Assembly: GCA_018296165.2 (NCBI GenBank)
Contig: JACKQL020000030.1
Coordinates: 434,001 to 498,000, forward strand
Source of the DNA: Termitomyces sp. T153
Taxonomy: Eukaryota; Basidiomycota; Agaricomycetes; Agaricales; Lyophyllaceae
DNA length: 64,000 nt
Reading direction: 5' to 3'
In this document: piece by piece, positions 46,534-56,399 of the stretch
Layout: the number at the start of each line of letters is the position of its first letter
Position numbering within the stretch: the stretch's first letter is position 1
Notes under the pieces: model-generated
Told to the model about the DNA's origin: nothing
Databases searched by the model: none
Seen by the model: only the letters and a program-made list of their open reading frames with translations
Made by a program: the position numbers and the translations under genes

Positions 46534-47299
46534 CTAGTCAGTAGCTGGGGCTCCTAGGACGGGCGCTTGAGTCAAGTCTGGAGCTGCGGCACCAGCCCCG
46601 GCCATGCTTGGATCGACAACGCCTTCCCGAAAGTCTGCGTTTCCCTGAGAATACGGACTTGGCGGAGTAATCGCAGCATCAGGATGCTGCGCGCCATTGC
46701 CATTGCCATTACCATGCTTCCCGCTCTTCCATCCCTTGCCTTTCCTGTGCTTCCTGTGCTTCCTGTGTTTTCTCCCCTTCTTAACTGGATGATCGACGTG
46801 GCCATTGGGGTTGGCTTCGCCACCTTGTTCCACGGCCCTCGCGGCGAGTTCTATGAACGCCTCGTCGCCTAGATCCCGAGCTACCAATGACACGATCTCC
46901 TCATACGCACCCAAGTCTCGGGCAGTTAAACGCGCGCCAACTGTCTCGGTGTGACTGTGACGATCGACGGCTTCGTAGTGACTCGGAGTGGAATGGTGCT
47001 TTCGGCTGTGGGCGTCATGCAAGTTCTGTCTGTCGTTTGGATGAATCGCGTGCGGAGACGTCGGGTACAGTGGCTTGCGTGGCCTGAACTCGGACGGCAC
47101 TGGAGGTCTGTGGTCATGATCGAGCTCTTGAACAGGTTCGGCGTCGCCATGGCGGGATAGGGTCGGATGATACTCGTCGGAATGGAGGGGGTGGCTGATG
47201 GCGGCATCAAGGTGAGTAAGTAGCTGCAGAGAACGTTAGAAACACATACGCGAGTGTGATTGCTGCCAAGGAGAGTGCGAGAAGTGCTGAGAAACGCAT
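46534..47299 (-). CDS. Secreted His/Lys-rich protein, unknown function
   Basis: Two exons (47250-47299 and 46534-47194) around a 55-nt intron (GTATGT to ATCAG) give 236 residues. The start is a clear signal peptide, MRFSALLALSLAAITLA. The mature part is His/Asp/Glu-rich (HPLHSDEYHPTLSRHGDAE), with two related blocks RDLGAYEEIVSLVA and RDLGDEAFIELAARA at about residues 100-130 that look like a short tandem. A basic stretch KKGRKHRKHRKHRKGKG lies near residue 155, then a Gly/Asn/His run and a Pro/Ala-rich tail. The many Arg and Lys pairs could be Kex2-type cleavage sites. Size and composition fit small secreted proteins of fungi; no catalytic motif. The alternative acceptor at about 47224 gives a different, less coherent frame. 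Confidence 0.6.
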
Positions 47300-48267
47300 G
47301 ATTGCAGAAAGGGGAGATTGGTGGGAGTTTGGAGTGGAAGGTTCGTCAACGAACGAGTATACTGCGATAGAAGCGACGTTGAGCACATTGGACAATATTC
47401 GAGCGGGGGAGGATGTACTTACGGGGGACACACTAGGCCAGCTAGGGGGTGTCTTTCTTTCGTCGATTGCCTGGTCCAATAAATATGTATCCAGAGGTGC
47501 CTGGGTCAGGGAGGATCACGAAAATCATTTGTTTCATTCCTACATACATTCTGATGTTTCAGGAGAGCCGAGTGATGGGAACACCGTGTCTGCCCTGTTG
47601 TGTGGGGCCAGTATGATTATTCTGACGGCTTTTCAGCAACTCGTGATGCATATTTCTGATAGCAAAGGAACCCATACACCTACGCCGTTAGGGTACAGCT
47701 GAGATTGTGGGAAGAAGTGAGTGTTCTCAAGCTCTCCAGTGCTAACAATCGATCAATGGCTGCATGGAACTTCAAAGAAACCGCAACACCGTGTCTGCCC
47801 AGCTGTGTGGGGACAATATGATATTGCGTCTGATACCAGTGGGCTCCCATCATGATGCAATCCCTTCCAAGCCCACACAAGAACCGAAAGTCAGCATTTT
47901 AGTGCATCAGCACCTACGCACCTGCATCTCCATAGTGATGATTATGCGAGGAATGTCCGAGGTTGGTATTGCTAGAATAAATGTGATTTCTGAGGTGCAA
48001 GATGCCCAGTACTGAGGCCTGAAGTGTTATGCGCAACACTTGGTGACTGGAAATCAATAACGCTGATTACCGTGACAAAGTATTTAAAGGACTGATACCT
48101 CGTACGAATGATCGCATGATCAATCATGCTTCACAGAGGGTTGAAAAAGAGGTATACCTGACCCTGCTGGGCACAACGAAAGTGAGGATGAACCCCAGTG
48201 CTATTGGGTCGAAGTTCACGTATCCAATGTGTTGCCTGAGATATGTCACCATCAACGCATGACTAAG
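47300..48267. other. Intergenic with a diverged direct repeat
   Basis: No supported gene. About 50 bases at 47579-47628 (core ACACCGTGTCTGCCC) recur at 47782-47831 with several changes, so an old local duplication is likely. Confidence 0.45.
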
Positions 48268-48364
48268 GGCCGACTAGCTCAGCTGGTTAGAGCGTCGTGC
48301 TAATATCCCCAGGTCTCCTGGAGTTATAACGCGAAGGTCTTGGGTTCGATCCCCACGTTGGCCA
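48268..48364 (+). tRNA. tRNA-Ile (anticodon AAT), with intron
   Basis: The acceptor stem GGCCGAC pairs with GTTGGCC. The D-arm CTCAGCTGGTTAGAG, anticodon loop CTAATAA (AAT) and T-arm GGGTTCGATCCCC are all normal. A 23-nt intron follows the base after the anticodon (about 48306-48328), the universal position. A short T-run (TTTCTTTTCT) about 20 bases downstream can end Pol III transcription. CCA is not encoded beyond the discriminator A. Confidence 0.95.
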
Positions 48365-49252
48365 TGCATTTGCCAAAACCTTTCTTTTCTGCTTTTGGAG
48401 TACAAAGAGAAAGAAAAAGCAGAAGCACAAGTCTTACATGTGACACGTTCCACGTTCTACGGCCCAGTGTGGTGTTTAGGACATTAGAGATATGGGTGAG
48501 AATTGACTGATGATATGTTATCATGTACCCCACTTAATTGCGGCATGCTATGTCTCGTTCCTCTGCTCCGTGTTGCATATCCAGCACATCAAGATCCCCA
48601 ATATTGACATGTGTGTGTGGGGGGGTATAGACCCCAGCTCTACCAAGGTGTGTCGACAATCGATCATTGACCTTTATCGTACATAGTACAACAACATACA
48701 CAGCCCGCCTAGGTCATCTCATTCCCAGGTTCACCATATCGCTTTTCGATAATGTTTGTTTGTTTTTCGAATAAAAAAAGTCCTACATTGTCCTATCCAG
48801 AAACGAAATTATACATACTTTATTTACATGTTATCCCATACTCATACTCTGTCATTTATTTTACTACATACTCTACTCTACGCTACGCTCTACCCAAATA
48901 TCTTATCTGAATCTGTATACATATGTGAGTATCTATCATACAACGACCACACATCTCCAATTTTGAACATATGACGTACGTGGCGTAGACCATCAATCTC
49001 ATTTCAGCTAGATATTCGGCTTATATCTCGGGTGTAGGTGTGGGTGTGGGTGCGGTGTGGTGTGGTGTGGACATTTATACTAGTACTTACTGACACTCAC
49101 ATGGGCCCGGACGAAGAGCACCTGAGTATGCTCGCCTTGTTCAAGCTGGCAGGATGGAGTCGGGTAAGCAGGGCTGGCTGCAGCTGCTCTTCAGCAACCC
49201 ACCTCCACCCGGGCCGCCATCAGCGATGGACCATGACAGCGCGATTTGTACA
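48365..49252. other. Spacer between tRNA genes
   Basis: Pyrimidine-rich and simple-sequence stretches (a GTGTGG run at about 49034-49072). No gene supported. Confidence 0.5.
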
Positions 49253-49344
49253 GGCCGACTAGCTCAGCTGGTTAGAGCGTCGTGCTAATAAAATAAATCC
49301 TATTTATTACGCGAAGGTCTTGGGTTCGATCCCCACGTTGGCCA
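49253..49344 (+). tRNA. tRNA-Ile (anticodon AAT), second copy
   Basis: The mature part is identical to the copy at 48268, but the intron is a different 18-nt AT-rich sequence in the same place after the anticodon. A T4 lies about 25 bases downstream. Confidence 0.95.
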
Positions 49345-49435
49345 TGAGAAGCCTCCACAATACGGTGTCTTTTCTTCTCGTCTTCTTTCTTCTTCCTGAA
49401 TCCTGAATGCTGAATCGATTGTCCCTCCGTATCCT

Positions 49436-49456
49436 GTTCGATCCCCACGTTAGCCA
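49436..49456 (+). other. tRNA-Ile 3' end fragment
   Basis: Twenty-one bases match the T-arm and acceptor end of the nearby tRNA-Ile genes with one change (TTAGCCA for TTGGCCA). There is no matching 5' part, so this is a remnant. Confidence 0.7.
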
Positions 49457-49998
49457 TGAAAATAAAAGATACTTGTATCCTTGTTATGTATTTTTCTTTC
49501 TTTTTTTTTTTTTGATTTCTTCTTCCTGAATCAAATGTACCTCCGTTTTTGTTTACGCGCTCTGAACATTCAAGTGGCGTGGACATCGATGGTGGTCATA
49601 TACATACAACATACAACATACAACCACACAACCACACAACCCTCGGACCGCAGGAATGTCCCATCCATTCAAGGCTGAGGCTAAGTCAAAGTGATAACGA
49701 TAACTGCTTACGATCGATCGAACAGGGTTACGACCTTCTGAATAATGTGATAGCTAATAGCTTCTAACTGATCACCGCTCACCGCGGCGCACTGCAGCAC
49801 CGCGAGTGCACACGACTCGGAACAAGTACATTACATACTCGAGTCGGAGCGTTGAGCGTTCTACGCTACTTTAGCGTAAGAAGTGAATCGGACGATAGGT
49901 TATATATACATGCTCGGGCTGTGCCAAGGCCAAGGCAGTCGCAGTCACCTCATGTGATCCAAGCTCAAGCTCAGAGCATCCGACGGGAAGCGTGGTAC

Positions 49999-50061
49999 GT
50001 TATGTTTATGTTATGTTATGTTATGTTATATATGTTATGGGTGATGGTTATGTTATGTTAT
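49999..50061 (+). repeat. TTATG microsatellite
   Basis: Repeated TTATG units with interruptions by TATA and GGGTGATGG. A GTAAAA repeat follows at about 50100-50122. Confidence 0.75.
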
Positions 50062-50222
50062 ACGAGATATCGGATGTAGGAGGGTATCGTAAGAGTAGAC
50101 GTAAAAGTAAAAGTAAAAGTAAATGAAGATGAGGAATAGTAGACGAGCGAGGAGGGAGAGGCGGTGTGCGAATGTAGATAGGCGTGAAGGGACAGGGGAG
50201 CGCGATACGAAAAGACAGCCTC

Positions 50223-51474
50223 CTACGAAACAACGACGACATCCCTCTGTTTCCCGGCAACGGTCGTATCGACCTCGACCTCCATCTCCACATTGACCTC
50301 TCCAAGCTCGCTGACGCCCGCGCCCGCGCCCGCGCCCGCGTCCTCGACGTCGGTCCCACGCAGCTCCGCACACTCCTCCTCGATCACAGCGTGGGTGTGG
50401 GACAACGACAAAGGCAAGGGCGCAGGGGCGGGTGTGGTTTCGTCGACGTATGCGGGCGCGGCGTGGGCGTCGACGGGCTCGGGGTCGGGCTCGTCGTCGG
50501 ATTCGCGGGCGTCAGGCTCGGCAGAGTCGTCGTTCTCGTGCTCGGGATGCTCACTGTCATTCTCAGCCTGTTCGGCCTCGGCTTCAGCTTCAGCCTCGAC
50601 CTCGACGTCCTCCTCGAGATCGGCATACGTCCTGCAGAGCGGACACGAGAACGCAGGATGGTGGGTCTCGAGGAGGGGCCGGATGCACTTGTAGTGGAAG
50701 GTGTGGGAGCAGGGGGCGATGAAGAGGGCCTGGCGGATGGTGACGCTGAAGAGGCAGATGCAGCAGTCGGGGATTTGGGTCTTGGGGGCTGTGGGAGGCG
50801 CTGCCTGGAGGGTCTTGAGGACGTTGAGCGTGTTTGTGCTGGCGCAGTGTCAGCGTCAGTGTCAGTAGAGAGAAGAGAACGCACTTGAACGCATTCGCAG
50901 CAGCCTGCCACTCGCGGCCCAGCTCGATCCTGATCTTCACGCTCTTGTAGATGTCCTCGGTCCCGCCCTGGTAGTCGACGCCAAGCTGGAGAATGTCGCC
51001 GTCCCTCATCTGGAACGGCCTGCTCTCGGTGTTGGCAGGGCTGAGGCGGACGTGGTTGAGGAAGGTGCCGCTGGAGGACTTGGTGTCCCTGATGAAGAAG
51101 CGGCCAGAGGAGTCGACCCAGATCTCGGCGTGGGCGCGCGAGACGACCTTGCTCTTGAAGGCGAGGCGGTTGGTGCCCAGGGCGTTGACGGCGGCGAGGC
51201 CGAGGCCCGTGCGGTCGGTGAAGCGGCCGATGCGGAGGGCGGGGGACGCGGGCGAGAGGTCGCGGGCGATGGCGTCGAAGCGCAGCGTGCGGCGCGAGTC
51301 GATGTGCGGGACGAGGCGGATGCGGTGCGTGGCCGCCGCGGGCAGTGTCCCTCCAGAGCGCCGCCGCCGCAGCATCGAACCCGGCGACGTCGACACTGCC
51401 CGCACGTTGTCCACCGACTGCCGCGGCCGTCCACGCAGAATCGAGCTCAGAATCGTCGGCCGCGTGTCGTCCAT
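50223..51474 (-). CDS. FHA-RING E3 ubiquitin ligase, Dma1/Chfr type
   Basis: Exons 50885-51474 and 50223-50838 around a 46-nt intron (GTGCGT to GCCAG) give 401 residues. The FHA domain spans about residues 75-175, with the conserved GR (LRIGRFTDR), SRAHAEIW and SSSGTFLN that bind phosphothreonine. The RING-H2 at about residues 219-262 has CCICLFS, APCSHTFHYKC and SCPLC in the right order. This FHA-then-RING order is that of yeast Dma1/Dma2 and relatives of Chfr, which ubiquitinate targets in mitotic exit and spindle-position control. The C-terminal 140 residues are acidic, ending in an Ala-Gly repeat coded by a CGCCCG repeat (about 50311-50340). The ATG at 51474 is used because the longer frame upstream runs into the tRNA gene. 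Confidence 0.88.
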
Positions 51475-51539
51475 CGTCGTTCTGGTCAACCTGTGTTTCC
51501 ACGAGGCTCCAGTCCGTCTCCCACGGATACCCCGTAGCC

Positions 51540-51545
51540 AAAAAA
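51540..51545 (-). terminator. Pol III T-run after the minus-strand tRNA-Ile
   Basis: Six T on the minus strand begin six bases past the tRNA 3' end. The run lies only 66 bases before the ATG of the FHA-RING gene, inside its likely leader or promoter. Confidence 0.7.
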
Positions 51546-51551
51546 CACTCC

Positions 51552-51653
51552 TGGCCAACGTGGGGATCGAACCCAAGACCTTCGCGTAGGGTCATCTCAG
51601 TAGTGCAATAGCCCATATTAGCACGACGCTCTAACCAACTGAGCTAGTCGGCC
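51552..51653 (-). tRNA. tRNA-Ile (anticodon AAT), third copy
   Basis: Same cloverleaf as the other two, except CAGTTGG in the D-arm where they have CAGCTGG. It has its own 28-nt intron after the anticodon. It is on the same strand as the FHA-RING gene and 78 bases before its ATG. The CG-poor transposon island starts immediately beyond its 5' end. Confidence 0.95.
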
Positions 51654-51889
51654 GATAATGAGAGACAAATAGTGAAAGTCTAGGAAATAGGGATACATGG
51701 TCCCATTCTTTCTTTGTGAGATCACTCAACTTAAAATGCTTCTCTCATCACCAGCTATTGTATGGAGAAATTGTTCAATGAATTAAGAGTGGGAGTACAT
51801 CAATCCAATGTGAGCCTGATCCAGCATTACATATGTGAATGACCACCAACTGGGCATATCACTCAGAAGTTGATGTGGGTACAGATCTG

Positions 51890-53071
51890 CCTTTGTTCAA
51901 AGGTCAAGAAACAATTGTTTTTATTCATGAGATCTTAAGTTACAATACAATAACAGAGAAAAATAATCTACTTTGATTGTGATGACTCATTCACTTGGCA
52001 GGCCCCACATCATTTTTAGCTGCAAAAAGCTAAAGCTCATCAAATTGATCCTCCCATTATGCAATAAGGTCTCAGCTGATCTAAGATCAGATTGATAGTG
52101 AAACTTACTGAGCACAATGTTGACAACCATCAAATGATTTTTTAGTGAGTAGTGAGTTGCTCAACATGTCTAGCAAAGTGGCTGGCACATCATATATTGT
52201 ATGATTGTTAATACTTGTATTATTATTGCAGGTTATTCATCCAATTCATGATGGATGTGAGGTGGAAACAACAAAAGAAAAATTCAAATCAACCTTGTGT
52301 GCAATTCCCAGCCAGCAGCCAACTTTGAACAATGCCTTTCCAAGACACTTTCCATTATGAGCATGATTCAAACAAGAGATGTATGTGTTGCTTACTTGCC
52401 AGGCTTCTCCTTCTCTATCCATTAATATTTGATGCTTGCCATGCATCACACATGAAATTGACAACACCTTTGACTGCAGGACTCTGGATTGATATGAGTA
52501 GCACAAACCAATGGGGAAATGACAAAATTGACATTCAATGATGCTTGAAGATTGCTTCTTGAACAAGCTCATGATCTCTTTGCAACTTTGGTGATGGCCT
52601 GGTATTGTTATACCATGTCTAGCTTGTGATAAACCATGGACCATCTTATAGAACATAAGATGTACAAGTGCTCCAATTGGCTGTGAAGATGCAATAAATA
52701 AGGTAACATTTCAAGAAGTTATGCATACCTGATGTGTGGCAACAAACCAATGCACAGCAACTATATGAAATAAACCATCACTGTAACATATCTCTTCCTC
52801 ATGTTTTTTCTCTTTCAATTTGTAACTGTTTATATGTCTTGGCCTTGTCCTTGTCCTTACATGCCTCAACATCCTTGGGAAGCCTAGATTTCAAGTTATT
52901 CTTATCACACCAGTCCTAGTATACTTCCTATCCTTCCATGAATTTGAATTTATTTCAATAGGTAAGATTTTGAGATATACCTGGTGGAAAGACTGTAGAT
53001 GGTATTGAAGGGTCAAAACATTGGACACAAGCATAACAGGACACTCATGCTTCTTACTGTACAAGGTATTC
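51890..53071 (+). repeat. Direct repeat A (diverged, 1.2 kb)
   Basis: Matches 54600-55876 in order and orientation with small indels and many transitions. Shared coding-like block: CATCCAATTCATGATGGATG at about 52240 with TTGCAG before it (an acceptor-like site lost in copy B), and GLWIDMSSTNQWG at about 52480-52520. Ends at ACTGTACAAGGTATT. Confidence 0.75.
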
Positions 53072-53092
53072 AACCAGCTGAGCTAGTTGGCC
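53072..53092 (-). other. tRNA-Ile 5' end fragment
   Basis: The reverse complement gives the first 21 bases of tRNA-Ile with one CG-to-TG type change (GGCCAACTAGCTC for GGCCGACTAGCTC). It carries the AGCTGG D-arm of the 48268 and 49253 genes, not that of the nearby third copy. It abuts the right end of repeat A. Confidence 0.7.
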
Positions 53093-53933
53093 AACAGACT
53101 ACAATATTGTGGAACAGAGTTGTACCTTAAATTTTATTGGATCATGGAACCACTTCAGTATCCATTCTTCAATCAGCTCTGGAGAGGACAGCTGTACAAC
53201 CTGGCAAAAATAGTGTGATCATACAACAGGATACAGTTGCAGACACTTAGGTAGTGATTTGCAAGGCCTGGCCTAACAAGACATGGAGCCCAGCCCAGAG
53301 CCTTTGAGCAGGCCAGGCCTAGGTCAGGCTGGGCCTGAGCCTGGGCTCACAAGTAGACAATGATTAATTGTCCAAGATATACATTCTCATCATCATCACC
53401 TAGCATTTCTTCTTCAATCTCATCTTTGCTCACAATAATGTCCCCCAGTATCAGATCAGACTTCTCATTCTGCTTGGCTCCTCATGATACAATAACTCTT
53501 TATGATGTAAGCACTTTGTAGTGCTTTGACCATGTCAGACTTGAGGGCAGTTACAAGCTCATTCAATAGAGACTGAAGATGCCATAATTGTGAAGTAGTC
53601 ACAAGCTAATGATCTCCAAACAGGATATCATGACACATTAAGCTGACAAGTACATGAAAGAAATCTTGAGACAAGATTATAGAAATACATATCCCCAAGA
53701 CTATCCTTGAAACCATAGCTTTGTATTGTTCATAGAAAATATGATTCCTACATTCATTGATGAATCTTCATCCTCTGAATCAGAATTTCATAAAGCAAAG
53801 AGTTAAGCTTGCTGCTATGTGTAGACTGCCATGATTTGAGTGGTGGTTCTGTAGCACTGCCATCTAATATATTATGTGACGACAGATGTGGGAATGTGGC
53901 TGCACCTATGCGATGACTTTTTTGCTGACTAAA

Positions 53934-53953
53934 ATTTGTCAGCGCTGACAAAT
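53934..53953. promoter_or_regulatory. 20-bp perfect palindrome plus extra half site
   Basis: A perfect inverted repeat centred on AGCGCT, with half site GCTGACAAAT. The half site recurs directly at 53954-53963. It lies about 130 bases before the ATG of the Cys-rich ORF. A protein-binding site is plausible, not shown. Confidence 0.4.
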
Positions 53954-54079
53954 GCTGACAAATTTAAACCCTTTTATGGTAATACAATCAGATTTGGCTG
54001 TTTTTACGCTCTTCGGATAACTTTTTTACCAAAACAAATGCAGTAGACAGCTTTAATACATATATACTATCTTTTGACT

Positions 54080-54256
54080 ATGTGTAAAAGGTGCCAGATA
54101 GTCTGCAAGGATGAAAAAGGCCAAATGCGATTTAGTGGACACTGTTTTTCATGCCTTGCGCGTTTTTTGACACAACATGACCAAACAATGGGCATTTCCG
54201 AAGTTGTGGAAAGGAGGCCACACGACAAAGTATGTTTCATCACATCTATTGATTGA
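54080..54256 (+). CDS. Cys-rich small ORF (exon?), unknown
   Basis: 58 codons starting MCKRCQIVCKDEKGQMRF, with C-x2-C-x3-C, then HCFSCLARF: two cysteine pairs as in a small zinc ribbon. At the Lys codon near 54229 there is a GTATGT donor and, 40 bases on, a CTAAC branch-like site and TTATTAG, so the true exon may end there. The following plus frame (54352-54624, Gln/Arg-rich) might belong to the same gene, but the phases do not join. It sits in the only CG-containing patch of the island, which argues it is younger or was kept unmethylated. Confidence 0.3.
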   Translation: MCKRCQIVCKDEKGQMRFSGHCFSCLARFLTQHDQTMGISEVVERRPHDKVCFITSID

Positions 54257-54599
54257 TTGATGTTGACTAACAAGCTTATTAGTAACTCCTTAACCACATT
54301 GAGCTATTGATCTATCAAATATCTCATCATGCAAGTCAATTTTAATGAATCTTGACTATTAAAATGCTTAACAATGGATGTTTCAGGCAACCACCTACTA
54401 CTCCTGAAAGCCAAAGGCAACAAGCTAGGAATCAAAGGAGACTTGAACAGTTACAAATGACAGATCCTGATGATTGTTGTGCAAGTAAAAACAATAGATC
54501 TTTGGACCAGATCAATACTGTGGTTGTCCCACCACTTCAATTGGGGCCTGGGGGTATGGGAACTGGGGGTTTGAGACTTGATCACCAATCTATAGCCAC

Positions 54600-55876
54600 C
54601 ACTTCTTTGAAGATCAAGAAATAATTGTTTTTGTTTTGCTGATAATCACTCTTGCATGAGATCTTACATTACAGAGAAAAATAATCTACTTTGATTGTGA
54701 TGACTCATTCACTTGGCAGGCCCCACATCATCTTCAACTGCAAAAAGCTAAAGCTCAAGCTCTTCATTAGGCTTTTCTGGATCATATGATTTTGATTTTG
54801 ATTTTCTGTGAGCTGAGATCCACACTTGCATTGCCAGGTTGACAATGTGCACAAGACAGCTGATCTAAGATCAGATTGATAGTGAAGCTTACTAGACACA
54901 ATGTTGACAACCATCAAATGATTTTTTAGTGAGTAGTGAGTTGCTCAACATGCCTAGCAAAGTGGAGCATCATATATGATATGATTGTTGATACTTGTAT
55001 TATTGCAAAAGTTATTCATCCAATTCATGATGGATGTGAGTTGGAGACAATAGAAGAAAGATTTGAATCAACCTTGCATGCAATTTTGAAGAATGCCTTT
55101 CCAAGACACTTCTCATTATGAGCATAATTTCAATATACAAAGCCCAGGAGAGATGTATGTGTTGCCTACTTGCCAGGCTTCTCCTTTTTTATCCATGTAC
55201 CTGTTACTGCAGAATATCCATTAATATTTGATGCTTACCATGCATCACACATGAGATTTCAAACACTTTTGACTGCAGGACTCTGGATTGATATGAGTAG
55301 CACAAACCAATGGGGAAAGGACAATATTGACATTTCATCATGCTTGAAGATGGTTCATCTGCTTCTTGAACAAGCTTATGATCTCTTTGCAACTTTGGTG
55401 ATGGCCATGTATTGTTATACCATGTTTGACTTGTAATACAACATGTACCATCTTATAGAACATAAGATGTACAAGTGCTCCAATTGGCTGTGAAGATGCA
55501 ATAAATAAGGTGACATTTCAACAAGTTATGCATACCTGATGTGTGGCAACAAACCAATGCACAGCAACTTTATGAAATAAACCATCACTGTAACATATCT
55601 CTTCCTTGTGTTTTTTCTCTTCAATTTGTGACTGTTTATCTGTCTTGGCCTTGTCCTTGTCCTTACATGCCTCAACATCCTTGGGAAGCCTAGATTTCAA
55701 GGTATTCTTATCACACCAGTCTTGGTATGCTCCCTATCCTTCCATGAGATTGAATTTATTTTGATAGATAAGATTTTGAGATATACTTGGTGGGCAGAGT
55801 ATAAATGGTATTAAAGGATCAAGACATTAAGCACAAGCATAACAAGACACTCATGCTTCTTACTGTACAAGATATT
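54600..55876 (+). repeat. Direct repeat B (diverged, 1.3 kb)
   Basis: Partner of repeat A; longer by an insertion around 54765-54860. Ends at ACTGTACAAGATATT with no tRNA fragment after it. Confidence 0.75.
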
Positions 55877-56041
55877 TAGTAAGCTCCTTTCACTTCCCAC
55901 CTTTCTTTGTTTCATCCTCACTATTGCACCTCCCTTCACTTCTTACCTCCCTTCACTTCCTGCCTCCCTTTGTCTCATCTTTGCTATTGCACTTCCCTTC
56001 ACTTCTCACTTCCCTTCACCTCCCACCTCTCTTCATCCCTC

Positions 56042-56390
56042 TGTAAGGGCAACCTCCAGTGTGGCAGATTGGAGTCACGCAGCTAGCAGAGGGGAATCCA
56101 AAGTATATTAGTGGAGTAAATGATGATACAAATCAGTAACTAATCACCTAGCAGAGGGGAATCCAAAGAGAACAAGTCTAAGGATCCCTGCTGCTTGGTG
56201 TGGTGCATCAGCAGGTGGCAGAGGTGTGGGAACTACTGTACAGGTGATTGGAGCTACTCTAACCCTAGGGCAATGGTTGCTGAGGTAATACAGAGAACTC
56301 CAGGGTTCTGGAAAGAGCTCCGGAGACATTAAACAAGCTGTGGAGGTGCTGGAACCAGTCACAGAGGTTGGAAAAAGAAGTCCCCTGACA
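56042..56390 (-). repeat. 3' LTR of gypsy copy 2
   Basis: Starts TGTAAGGGCAACC and ends CCCTGACA on the plus strand. About 20 bp shorter than the copy 1 LTRs. A polypurine tract (minus strand AGAGGGGGG) lies just outside at 56395-56403. Confidence 0.92.
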
Positions 56391-56399
56391 TCATCCCCC

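Larger units (their letters stand above)
49345..50222. other. Simple-sequence-rich spacer
   Basis: Holds a tRNA fragment (49436-49456), a duplicated CTTCTTCCTGAATC block (about 49388 and 49518), a poly-T run at about 49498-49514, CAACATACAACC runs at about 49605-49640 and the TTATG repeat below. No gene. Confidence 0.55.
51654..56041. other. CG-depleted repeat island, no intact gene
   Basis: Apart from the patch at 53880-54230, hardly any CG is present. It contains direct repeats A and B, a tRNA fragment, a GC-rich degenerate palindromic run (about 53263-53347), a CT-rich run before the gypsy (about 55880-56041), and short coding-like frames such as the YPLIFDA...HASHM block present in both repeats. 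I could not assign a transposon class. Confidence 0.55.

Noticed and set aside
50184..51616. Long frames of 234, 410, 198 and 161 codons on both strands
   Set aside because: GC-rich shadows of the FHA-RING gene. Only the spliced minus-strand model has FHA and RING residues in order and a codon-exact length.
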